Shown here: piece by piece, positions 32,300 to 40,070 of the stretch
How positions within the stretch are numbered: the stretch's first letter is position 1
Layout: each line of letters starts with the position of its first letter
Source of the DNA: an uncultured Bacteroidales bacterium
GTDB taxonomy: Bacteria; Bacteroidota; Bacteroidia; Bacteroidales; Bacteroidaceae
DNA: 64,000 bases
Direction of reading: 5' to 3'
Assembly: GCA_902771725.1 (NCBI GenBank)
Contig: CACXXT010000031.1
Coordinates: 1 to 64,000, forward strand
Made by a program: the position numbers and the translations under genes
Notes under the pieces: generated by a model
The model's input: only the letters and a program-made list of their open reading frames with translations
The model's database searches: none
What the model was told of the DNA's origin: nothing

Positions 32300-34324
32300 T
32301 TATCTCTGCCATCTGAAGCGATAGCGGAACCGGCGGTTGGGGGCTGTGTCGCCCGTGGTGCATACGGAAATGATGTCGAAGGGTTGGGTGGGGTTGTCTG
32401 CCCACTTGAAGTCAACGGTGAATGCCTTCTGCTTGAGGTTCAAGGCTTTGCGTGGTATCTGCAGGGTCAGCTGGCGGTCGTTGGTGGTTTGCGCCACGGG
32501 CGTTAGGGGCAGCCACGTGTGAGTAGGTGCATCGTAGCGGAAGAGCCAGCCTTCGCGGACAAGGTAGTCAAAGCCTTGCCAGCCGGTGGAGGGGTCGGTG
32601 TCTGTGTCGAGGTAGAGGAGCATCCAGTTCGGGTCGGTGGAGGGGGTGAGGGTGTCGGCGGTGGTGGCGGTGAGGACGAGGCTCTTGCGGGTGACGAAGG
32701 CGCAGGAGGAGATGATGTCGTTGCGGCCGGTGGAGTCGGTGTAGTGCAGGCCGCCGTAACCGTGGTGGTTGCGGGGGAGGATGTCGCCGCGGGTGTCGAG
32801 GTAGTGGGCGACGGCGGACGAACCGCCGTCCACTGGACCCAAGGAGGGGGAGGGGTGCTGGGAGGAAGAAGAGGGGAAGGGGGATTGGAGGGAAGAAGAG
32901 GAGGGGGATTGGAGGAAAGAAGAGGAGGGGGATTGGAGGGAGGAAGGAGAGGGGTTCCGGGAGGAAGAGGAGGAGGGGGATTGGAGGGAAGAGTAGGAGG
33001 GGTAGCCGCGGTGGAGGGGAGTGGGGCGGACGCCTTTGTAGCGGCGGATATTCTGCACCATCTGCATGTAGTAGTTGTCGGTATAGCCGCCTCGCATGGG
33101 TTGGATACTGCGGTTGAACTCCGCGTTATACTGGTCCACGAAATAGAAGGGGTTGTCTCGCCCGAGGAAAGTGGTGGGGCCGGGTACTGTTTCGCTTCCG
33201 GGAGCCAGTCCCGAGCGGTACTTGCCTGCCGTCCATTCGTTCCAGTCGTTGATGTAGATGAAGTCAGGGTCAGCAGCCAGCGCCTCGTCCCAACGGTCCT
33301 GGAAGTAGATGCCATAGCCCTCGGGGTGCTGCACCGTTTTTCCCAGCCAGGGCACGAAGGCGGAATCGGGCATGTCGTATTCGTTGAGCGGTGGTTCTTG
33401 TGTCTGGCGGCGCCAGCTCTTGCCGGTGATGCTGATAGGGTGCTGGGCAGGTGTCACGGCCATCTCCTCCAGGCGTCCCTGGTGTCGCGCGGCTCGTTCT
33501 TCAGGCTGGAGTGCTGCCACTCGCTCGTCGTTCATCTCGTAGCCGAACGACCAGCTGTCCTCCGTTCCCACGTAGCGGTGTCCTCCCCATTCGTAGTAGC
33601 CCCACCACATATTGCGGAGTGTGAAGAAATCGAGGATTTCCTGCGGGTAGGTTCCGGTGGCGTAGCCTCCTCCGTTGGCGTCGTGGTCAGGTTCTGCGTT
33701 GTAGAGGAGCAGTGGCTTTCCCTGCCAGTGGAACCAGAAGTCGCGCGCCGTGCCTTTCTTGTAGATGCGTTCATAGAGCTGCTGGACTACGCTGACGACA
33801 TTGCCGTTGAAAGCCCAGAAACAGAACTGCGGCACGGGGTTCCCGAGTTCACGCATCTGCTGCATCTCGTCGAAGAGCACGCGCCACTCGTCCCAGTAGA
33901 GAACCGCGTTGGTGACATCAAGGATGAGCACGTCTACTCCTGCGTCGGACAGCATCGAGAGGTCCCGGCGGATGATCCATCTGTCCTGGCTGAGGAAATA
34001 GCCGGCCTCGGGCTCTCCCCAGTGCAGGCTCCATTCCTTCCAGGCGGGGTGGTAGGCGTCGAGTCGTGCCTCCGGTGCCTCCTGCAGGGTGCGTGTGACG
34101 TCGCCTCCGTAGGGTGCGTGGAGGTTGAATTTCCCCTCGTCGTGCCAGGTGATGTAGAAGATACCCACGGTGCGTGTCTTATCTGTCCTCAGAGGAGCCT
34201 CGGAAGCGGTGGGCATCGTGCGGCCGAGTGCGTCTGTGGCCGTCCAAGTGTCGGGAAAAAGGTCCGTGGACTGAGAAAAGGCAAGGGCTGGCAGCAGCGC
34301 GAGGGCAAGCAGGATGCGTTTCAT
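32300..34324 (-). CDS. secreted GH71/GH99-like glycoside hydrolase with C-terminal CBM9-like domain
   Basis: A 674-residue protein with a signal peptide (1-18). Residues 45-420 look like the (beta/alpha)8 domain of GH71/GH99-type proteins: TVGIFYITWH, DWFLSQ-like YFLSQDRWIIRRDLSML, LILDVTNAVLYWDEW, YNAEPDHDANG and INDWNEWTAG. Residues about 440-497 are Ser/Pro/Gln repeats built of 24-bp units. From about 505 a beta-sandwich with LLYLDTDTDPSTGWQGFDYL resembles CBM9-type domains. The substrate is not readable; alpha-glucan or alpha-mannan would be the family's usual range. Catalytic residues were not assigned. It precedes the MBL hydrolase's 3' neighbour position only by chance: 13 bases separate the two genes. 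Confidence 0.65.
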   Translation of the reverse strand: MKRILLALALLPALAFSQSTDLFPDTWTATDALGRTMPTASEAPLRTDKTRTVGIFYITWHDEGKFNLHAPYGGDVTRTLQEAPEARLDAYHPAWKEWSLHWGEPEAGYFLSQDRWIIRRDLSMLSDAGVDVLILDVTNAVLYWDEWRVLFDEMQQMRELGNPVPQFCFWAFNGNVVSVVQQLYERIYKKGTARDFWFHWQGKPLLLYNAEPDHDANGGGYATGTYPQEILDFFTLRNMWWGYYEWGGHRYVGTEDSWSFGYEMNDERVAALQPEERAARHQGRLEEMAVTPAQHPISITGKSWRRQTQEPPLNEYDMPDSAFVPWLGKTVQHPEGYGIYFQDRWDEALAADPDFIYINDWNEWTAGKYRSGLAPGSETVPGPTTFLGRDNPFYFVDQYNAEFNRSIQPMRGGYTDNYYMQMVQNIRRYKGVRPTPLHRGYPSYSSLQSPSSSSSRNPSPSSLQSPSSSFLQSPSSSSLQSPFPSSSSQHPSPSLGPVDGGSSAVAHYLDTRGDILPRNHHGYGGLHYTDSTGRNDIISSCAFVTRKSLVLTATTADTLTPSTDPNWMLLYLDTDTDPSTGWQGFDYLVREGWLFRYDAPTHTWLPLTPVAQTTNDRQLTLQIPRKALNLKQKAFTVDFKWADNPTQPFDIISVCTTGDTAPNRRFRYRFRWQR
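32879..32998 (-). repeat. 24-bp x 5 minisatellite inside the GH71/99-like gene
   Basis: Five tandem 24-bp units begin at 32879, 32903, 32927, 32951 and 32975, the fourth most diverged. Each adds eight residues of the kind SSSSLQSP, so copy-number change keeps the frame. Irregular related sequence runs on to about 32838. Confidence 0.88.
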
Positions 34325-34337
34325 CGAACGAGTGTGT

Positions 34338-34985
34338 TTAGAATGAGAGGTAGGGGTTGTTTTTGCGCTCGAAGGCAGCGGTGGTCTTGGGGCCGTGGCC
34401 GGGGTAGATATCTACATCGTCGGGCAGGGCGCGAAGGATGTGTTGTAGCGATCGGATGAGGTCCCAGTGATTGCCTCCCGGGAAGTCCGTGCGACCGATA
34501 CTCATCTGGAAGAGGCTGTCGCCGGAGAACAGCGCGTGCTCCTGCTCGCAGTAGAAACAGACGCCGCCGGGGGTATGGCCGGGTGAGGAGAGTACGCTGA
34601 GCTGATGGTTGCCGAAGGAGATGATGGAGGTTGGGGTGATGGATTCGCCATCAGGCCCCGTGGGACAACGCATGGCATGGCCCAGGATGTTGCGCATCTG
34701 GCCTTCGGCATCATGAAAGAAAGGCAAATCTCCTTCGGGGCAACGGACGGCGAGGCCATAACGTTCGTGGAGGAAAGCGGCACCCCAGAAGTGGTCGAAG
34801 TGGGCATGCGTGAGCAGGTGTGCCACGGGGTGCAGCTCCTGGGTGTCGATGTAATCAGAGAGGGCTGCTTTCTCCTCGTTGTAGAGGGCTCCGCAGTCGA
34901 TGATGACGGCATCCTGCGTTTCGTCGCTGACGACGTAGCAGTTGGTGCCGAGGGGATTGAAGGGGAAAGTTTTTATGGTGAGCAT
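34338..34985 (-). CDS. MBL-fold metallo-hydrolase (glyoxalase II-like)
   Basis: A 215-residue cytoplasmic protein. THAHFDH at about 60 is the zinc-binding HxHxDH motif, SPGHTPGG carries the next His, FSGDSLFQ the bridging Asp, and YPGHGPKT the last His, in the standard order. Such enzymes hydrolyse thioesters or related bonds; the substrate is not evident. It lies 13 bases upstream of the GH71/99-like gene and 165 bases downstream of rsmG. Confidence 0.88.
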   Translation of the reverse strand: MLTIKTFPFNPLGTNCYVVSDETQDAVIIDCGALYNEEKAALSDYIDTQELHPVAHLLTHAHFDHFWGAAFLHERYGLAVRCPEGDLPFFHDAEGQMRNILGHAMRCPTGPDGESITPTSIISFGNHQLSVLSSPGHTPGGVCFYCEQEHALFSGDSLFQMSIGRTDFPGGNHWDLIRSLQHILRALPDDVDIYPGHGPKTTAAFERKNNPYLSF

Positions 34986-35150
34986 GAAGGGAGGGGTAGT
35001 GGGGGTGATGATGTCGCAATAGAATTGCGACGGAAAAAACGGGACGGATACGGGGTGGAGGAGATGAGGGGGGAGGGGTGATGGAGTTTGGGGGGAGGGG
35101 CGAAGGGGGAGTTGAGGTGGGAGGGGTGGTGGAATATAAGGGGAGGGGCG
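34986..35150. repeat. G-rich repetitive spacer between rsmG and the MBL gene
   Basis: Plus strand shows irregular runs GGGGAGGGG, GGGAGGGG and GTGGAGG from 35040 to 35150, like the minisatellite in miaA in composition. A perfect hairpin GTCGCAAT/ATTGCGAC (35013-35020, 35024-35031) lies at the other end. No gene. Confidence 0.55.
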
Positions 35151-35837
35151 TTAGAGCTGGACGTACACGACTTTCTTGGTCTGGAAGTATTCTTCGGCGA
35201 AGAAGTCGGAAAGGGGAGTGATGAGTTTCTCGCTGCGTACGGCAGCTGCCTCGTGCTCGAGTTCACCGCCCTTGAGGGCTATGAGTCCGTTGGGCAGGGC
35301 GTTCTGCTGGCGCTGGGTGATGTGCGGGCGGGAAATCTTGACGAGGTCGGCCAGTGGCATCACGGCCCGGCTGACGACAAAGTCGAAACGCTCCTTCAGG
35401 AACCCTTCTGCTGGAGCAGGCTCTTCGCCTTTCCGCAGTTTCTTGGGGTTCTTCTGATATTTGATTTCCTCAGCTCGGGCGTGCTGTGTGGTGACGTTCT
35501 CCAGCCCCAGTGCAGCAATGACTTCGTTGCACACTCGAATCTTCTTGCCGATGCTGTCGACGAGGTGAAAATGAACCTCGGGAAAGAAGATGGCAAGTGG
35601 AATCCCCGGAAAGCCTCCGCCAGTGCCCAGATCCAGCACACGAGTGCCAGGTCGGAAATTGATGATTTCGGCAATGCCGAGGGAGTGGAGTACATGGTGT
35701 TCGTAGAGGTTGTCTATGTCCTTTCGGCTGATGACGTTGATTTTGGCGTTCCAGTCGTGGTAAAGCGCATCCAGGGAAGCGAAGCGTTCCTGCTGCTCGG
35801 CGGTGAGGTTGGGGAAGTAATGGTTGATAAGGGTCAT
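35151..35837 (-). CDS. rsmG: 16S rRNA (guanine-527-N7)-methyltransferase RsmG
   Basis: A 228-residue SAM-dependent enzyme that methylates G527 of 16S rRNA. VLDLGTGGGFPGIPLA is the SAM-binding motif, HFHLVDSIGKKIRVCNEV follows, and FVVSRAVMPLADLVK is the conserved later motif. Between RAEEIK and RFDFVVSRAV lie about 20 extra charged residues (QKNPKKLRKGEEPAPAEG), longer than usual for the family (about 205-210 residues). Loss of RsmG is known to give low-level streptomycin resistance in other bacteria. Confidence 0.92.
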   Translation of the reverse strand: MTLINHYFPNLTAEQQERFASLDALYHDWNAKINVISRKDIDNLYEHHVLHSLGIAEIINFRPGTRVLDLGTGGGFPGIPLAIFFPEVHFHLVDSIGKKIRVCNEVIAALGLENVTTQHARAEEIKYQKNPKKLRKGEEPAPAEGFLKERFDFVVSRAVMPLADLVKISRPHITQRQQNALPNGLIALKGGELEHEAAAVRSEKLITPLSDFFAEEYFQTKKVVYVQL

Positions 35838-35890
35838 AGGGTTATGGGGCTTAAAGGACTCATGGGGTTCATGGGTTCATGATGATTATT

Positions 35891-37111
35891 CTAAGAGTAT
35901 TTCCTGGGCCAGCGGAAGGCGATGCTCAGCATGGCGCAGACACCCATACAGAAAGGATAATATAAATAAGGTATGATTTCCACAGGCGAGAGCGCGGCCA
36001 GCGAGGCAGCCATGAGGAGTTGTGCGCCATAAGGCAGAAGGGCCTGTGCCAGGCAGGAGAAGGTGTCGAGCAGGCTGGCGCTCTTGCGCGGGTCGATACC
36101 ATATCGTTGGGCAATCTCCCGGGCGAAAGCTACCATTCCTCCGATGGTCAGTTCAGCTCCACGGCGGCCGTGGATATGGCGGCTGAGGTGTCGGATGACG
36201 AAATCGATACCGCCTCCGTATCGGATGAGCGACATCAGACCGCCTGCAATCATGGTGACGATGATGAGTTCCGCCATACCTAAGATGCCTTCGCCCATCG
36301 AGGCGAACCACCCGAAAACGTCGTAGTCGCCATAAGTCAGCCCGATGATGCCGCTGAGCAGGATGCCCACCACAAGGACCACCATCACATCTACGCCGAC
36401 AATAGCCGTGACAAGGACTACCACGTAGGGCAGTACTTTCAGCGTGTCAACTCCCGGCACGCTCTGTGGCGCATGGATCTGGGTGCCGAGGACGATGTAC
36501 GCCAGCAGTACGATGGCTGCGGCGGGCACCACGATCTGTGAGTTCACCCGGAACTTGTCGCTCATACGGCAACCTTGAGTGCGGGTGGCCATGATGGTGG
36601 TGTCGGAGATGAAGCTGAGGTTATCGCCGAAGAACGCCCCGCCCACGACGACGCCCACGACGAAGGGCACCGTGGCCTCCGTGGCCTCTGCTATTCCGGC
36701 AGCAATCGGCGTCAGGGCCACCACGGTGCCCACGCTTGTGCCTATACTCAGAGATATGAAACACGATGCGATAAATAGTCCGGCTAACAGCAAGTTATCT
36801 GGCAGGAGTTGAAGTATAAGATTAACCGTGGCATCGATGGCTCCCATAGACTTGGCCGATGCAGCGAAGGCTCCTGCGAGGACGAAAATCCAGAGCATCA
36901 GCATGATGTTCGAATCGCCAGCCCCCTGGCTGAACAGCGTGATGCGTTCGCGCAGCGGAAGTCCGCGGCAGGTGGCGATGGCGTAGATGGCAGTGATGAG
37001 AAAGGCCACGCTGATGGGCACCTTGTAGAAGTCACCCGCGATGATGCTTGTGACCACGTACACCGCCAGGAATACGGCGATGGGACTGAGGGCTAATAAA
37101 CCTTTCTTCAT
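35891..37111 (-). CDS. NhaC-family Na+/H+ antiporter
   Basis: A 406-residue inner-membrane protein with about 10-11 helices. SLSIGTSVGTVVALTPIAAG and GVVVGGAFFGDNLSFISDTT are the conserved NhaC-type segments, the latter with the acidic/polar residues of the transport path. It would exchange Na+ for H+, or organic acids in some members. It is divergent from kdgK; TACCTTCG lies on the minus strand only five bases before the ATG, another case of a near-leaderless -7-like box. Confidence 0.87.
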   Translation of the reverse strand: MKKGLLALSPIAVFLAVYVVTSIIAGDFYKVPISVAFLITAIYAIATCRGLPLRERITLFSQGAGDSNIMLMLWIFVLAGAFAASAKSMGAIDATVNLILQLLPDNLLLAGLFIASCFISLSIGTSVGTVVALTPIAAGIAEATEATVPFVVGVVVGGAFFGDNLSFISDTTIMATRTQGCRMSDKFRVNSQIVVPAAAIVLLAYIVLGTQIHAPQSVPGVDTLKVLPYVVVLVTAIVGVDVMVVLVVGILLSGIIGLTYGDYDVFGWFASMGEGILGMAELIIVTMIAGGLMSLIRYGGGIDFVIRHLSRHIHGRRGAELTIGGMVAFAREIAQRYGIDPRKSASLLDTFSCLAQALLPYGAQLLMAASLAALSPVEIIPYLYYPFCMGVCAMLSIAFRWPRKYS

Positions 37112-37230
37112 GGCGCGAAGGTACGCTTTTTCCGTGACATTTCGCCCGTTTCCGTGCTAAAAGTGATGAAAAAAGACACCTTTTGCCATAAAAAGGCCGT
37201 CGAGAGGCCGATAGTTCGGAGATTTATGCG

Positions 37231-37238
37231 TAAATTTG
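37231..37238 (+). promoter_or_regulatory. -7 box for kdgK-eda
   Basis: TAAATTTG fits TAnnTTTG. A -33 TTTG is not present at the right distance. The ATG follows 68 bases later, after the repetitive leader. Confidence 0.45.
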
Positions 37239-37245
37239 CAGCGGA

Positions 37246-37300
37246 ATAAATCATCAAATCATAAAATCGTTAAATCATCAAATCTTCAAATCATAAAATA
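37246..37300 (+). repeat. short-period AT-rich leader of kdgK
   Basis: AAATCAT, AAATCGT, AAATCTT variants recur with a 9-10 base period directly before the kdgK start. Non-coding, little predicted structure. Confidence 0.7.
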
Positions 37301-37306
37301 GTACTT

Positions 37307-38329
37307 ATGTCCAAGATTGTCACTTTAGGCGAAATCATGCTTCGCCTTTCTCCTCAGGGCAACGACCGCTTCATTCAGAGCGAGAGTTTCCGCATCATCC
37401 CCGGCGGCGGCGAAGCCAACGTCGCAATCTCCTTGGCCAACTACGGCCACGAGGCTTATTTCGTCTCGAAACTCCCCAAACACGAAATCGGTCAGATCGC
37501 GCTGAACGCCCTGCGCCGTTATGGCGTAGATACACGCTTCGTAGCCCGTGGCGGTGATCGTGTGGGTCTGTATTACGCCGAGACGGGCGCCTCGATGCGT
37601 CCCTCCAAGGTTATTTATGATCGTGCCCACAGCAGCATCGCCGAAGCCGTTCCCGAAGACTTCGATTTTGATGCTATCATGGAAGGTGCCGACTGGTTCC
37701 ACTGGAGCGGCATCACCCCCGCTATCAGCGACAAGGCTGCTGAACTGACCCGTCTGGCTTGCGAGGCAGCTAAGCGTCATGGCGTCACCGTCAGCGTGGA
37801 TTTGAATTTCCGTAAGAAGCTGTGGACGAGTGCGAAAGCAATCAGCATCATGCGCCCCCTGATGAAATATGTGGATGTCTGCATCGGCAACGAAGAGGAT
37901 GCCGAGCTGTGCCTGGGCTTCAAGCCTGACGCAGATGTAGAGAGCGGCAAGACCGATGCTGCCGGTTACGAGGGTATCTTCCGTCAGATGAAGGAGGAGT
38001 TCGGCTTCAAGTATGTCGTCTCCACCCTGCGCGAGAGTTTCTCTGCCACTCACAACGGCTGGAAGGCTCTCATCTTTGACGGCAAGGAATTCTACCAGAG
38101 CAAGCGCTACGATATCGACCCCATCATCGACCGTGTAGGCGGCGGCGACTCGTTCTCCGGCGGCCTGATCCACGGCCTGCTGACCAAGGCCACCCAGGGC
38201 GAAGCCCTCGAATTCGCCGTCGCTGCCAGCGCCCTCAAGCACACCATCAACGGCGATTTCAACTTAGTATCTACTGAGGAAGTGGAAGCACTGGCAGGCG
38301 GAAACGCCAACGGACGTGTGCAAAGGTGA
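37307..38329 (+). CDS. kdgK: 2-dehydro-3-deoxygluconokinase (PfkB family)
   Basis: A 340-residue sugar kinase that phosphorylates 2-keto-3-deoxygluconate to KDPG. It opens VTLGEIMLRLSPQG, has GGGEANVAISLANYG for the sugar site, SVDLNFRKKLW in the middle, and ends with the ATP/anion-hole motif RVGGGDSFSGGLIHG containing the catalytic Asp. It is followed after 32 bases by eda, so the two give the last two steps of hexuronate (pectin, glucuronate) breakdown to pyruvate and glyceraldehyde-3-phosphate. Confidence 0.93.
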   Translation: MSKIVTLGEIMLRLSPQGNDRFIQSESFRIIPGGGEANVAISLANYGHEAYFVSKLPKHEIGQIALNALRRYGVDTRFVARGGDRVGLYYAETGASMRPSKVIYDRAHSSIAEAVPEDFDFDAIMEGADWFHWSGITPAISDKAAELTRLACEAAKRHGVTVSVDLNFRKKLWTSAKAISIMRPLMKYVDVCIGNEEDAELCLGFKPDADVESGKTDAAGYEGIFRQMKEEFGFKYVVSTLRESFSATHNGWKALIFDGKEFYQSKRYDIDPIIDRVGGGDSFSGGLIHGLLTKATQGEALEFAVAASALKHTINGDFNLVSTEEVEALAGGNANGRVQR

Positions 38330-38361
38330 TTGTCGATTATAGATTAAATAAAAGATAAAAG

Positions 38362-39030
38362 ATGGCTCGTTTTGATAAATTAGAGGTCTTACGCAAGATC
38401 AAGGAGGCGCCGATGGTGCCTGTGTTCTATCACAAAGATGCCGAGGTGGCCAAGAAGGTCATCAAGGCTTGTTACGACGGTGGCGTTCGCGCCTTTGAGT
38501 TCACCAACCGCGGCGACTTCGCCCAGGAAGTGTTTGCCGAGTGCGTGAAGTTCGCCGCCAAGGAGTGCCCCGAGCTGGCACTCGGTATCGGCAGTGTCGT
38601 GGACGCTCCTACGGCAGCCATGTACCTTCAGCTGGGTGCCTGCTTTGTCGTAGGTCCCCTGTTCAATCCCGAAATTGCTCCCGTCTGCAACCGTCGCCTT
38701 GTGCCCTACTGCCCCGGTTGCGGCAGCGTCAGCGAGATCGGCAAGGCCCAGGAACTGGGTTGTGACCTGACGAAGCTCTTCCCCGGCGACGTCTACGGAC
38801 CTAATATGGTTAAGGGTCTGATGGCGCCGATGCCGTGGTCCAAGATTATGGTCACAGGCGGTGTCTCGCCCGACGCCGAGAACCTGCGCGCCTGGTTCAA
38901 GGCCGGTGTCTATTGTGTAGGTATGGGTTCCAAGCTCTTCCCGAAGGACAAGGTGGCAGCCGAGGACTGGCAGTACGTCACCGACAAGTGCCGCGAGTGT
39001 CTGGATATCATCGCCGAGGCTCGTGCCTAA
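38362..39030 (+). CDS. eda: KDPG/KHG aldolase
   Basis: A 222-residue class I aldolase cleaving KDPG to pyruvate and glyceraldehyde-3-phosphate. [26 protein letters not shown] (catalytic Glu), [19 protein letters not shown] and [12 protein letters not shown] (Schiff-base Lys) are in order, and [13 protein letters not shown] binds phosphate. It forms a two-gene operon with kdgK. Confidence 0.94.
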   Translation: MARFDKLEVLRKIKEAPMVPVFYHKDAEVAKKVIKACYDGGVRAFEFTNRGDFAQEVFAECVKFAAKECPELALGIGSVVDAPTAAMYLQLGACFVVGPLFNPEIAPVCNRRLVPYCPGCGSVSEIGKAQELGCDLTKLFPGDVYGPNMVKGLMAPMPWSKIMVTGGVSPDAENLRAWFKAGVYCVGMGSKLFPKDKVAAEDWQYVTDKCRECLDIIAEARA

Positions 39031-39096
39031 GAACGGCCGCGAAAGCACATTAGTAGTGAAATCCTCGTAATCCGTACGTCATTAATAATCAAGAGA

Positions 39097-40029
39097 ATGA
39101 AAAAGAATTGTTCGTATCTGGCAGTGGCCGCTCTGGCCGCAGCCGCCTTGAGTTTCCAGTCGTGTGACTTCTTCAAGAAGGGTGGGGCAGGAGCCGATTC
39201 CACCTTTGTGGACTCCCTGCAGACTGCGGGGGAACTGAAGTTCTGCACCGTGATGTACGAGGACACGCTGACCGTTGAGGCCACCATCAGCCAGAAGATG
39301 CAGGTCGATTTCCCGGTGCCTGCTGCGCAGGGAGTGCTGGCCGATAGTATTCGTGCTTATCTGTCTGAGCTTGTGGCTGTTCATTACTTCCCGGCTTGGG
39401 GGGATAATACAGCCGACGTTCACTTTGACTATACCGTAGGCGGGGAGCAGGAGTACGTCTCGGCCTACGCCGCTGCGGGTATGGAGCAGATGGTCAAGGA
39501 GGTGAAATCGATGGCCGAGGAAGGCTTTGCCAGCGGCTACGAGAACGGGTTCACGGTTTCCGTGGCGCTGCAGACCGACCGCTATGTCACCTTCGATGAG
39601 AGCTACTCTGTCTACACCGGCGGAGCTCACGGCAGCTTCTTCGCCTCCGGCGTCACTTTCCGCAAGAGCGACGGACGTCAGATGGGTTGGAACCTCTTCG
39701 ACATGAGCAAGAAAGCTCAGATCGTGGCGCTCATCAAGGACGAGCTGCGTAAGTACTTCGCCTTCGAGGAAGGCCAGCCGCCTGTCAGCGAGGAAGAACT
39801 CATGGATCAGCTGCAGCTCTGGGATAATCCCGACACGCCCGAGAACGAACTGGAGTTCGGCATCCCGCTTCCCGGTACCGAACCCTACGTGACGCGCGAC
39901 GGCATCGCCTTCGTCTACCAGCAGTACGAGATTGCCGCCTACGCCTGTGGACTGCCCTCCGGCACCCTCTCCTTCGAGCAGGTGCGCGAGGTTCTTTCCG
40001 ACGAAGGACGTGCGTTGCTGGGGCTTTGA
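39097..40029 (+). CDS. DUF4163/DUF3298 (RsiV-like) lipoprotein
   Basis: A 310-residue lipoprotein; signal ending LSFQSC (Cys23). The N-terminal half carries the DUF4163 pattern (QVDFPVPAAQG and the strand-rich region), and SVYTGGAHGSFFASGVTF at about 185 is the DUF3298 hallmark 'Tyr-x-Gly-Gly-Ala-His', shared with the C-terminal domain of RsiV, which binds lysozyme in Bacillus. A role in binding envelope enzymes is possible but not shown. It stands between eda and a peptidase gene. Confidence 0.8.
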   Translation: MKKNCSYLAVAALAAAALSFQSCDFFKKGGAGADSTFVDSLQTAGELKFCTVMYEDTLTVEATISQKMQVDFPVPAAQGVLADSIRAYLSELVAVHYFPAWGDNTADVHFDYTVGGEQEYVSAYAAAGMEQMVKEVKSMAEEGFASGYENGFTVSVALQTDRYVTFDESYSVYTGGAHGSFFASGVTFRKSDGRQMGWNLFDMSKKAQIVALIKDELRKYFAFEEGQPPVSEEELMDQLQLWDNPDTPENELEFGIPLPGTEPYVTRDGIAFVYQQYEIAAYACGLPSGTLSFEQVREVLSDEGRALLGL

Positions 40030-40070
40030 TACTTTAGCGTATAATCATTAAACCGATTCTTTAATCCGTT

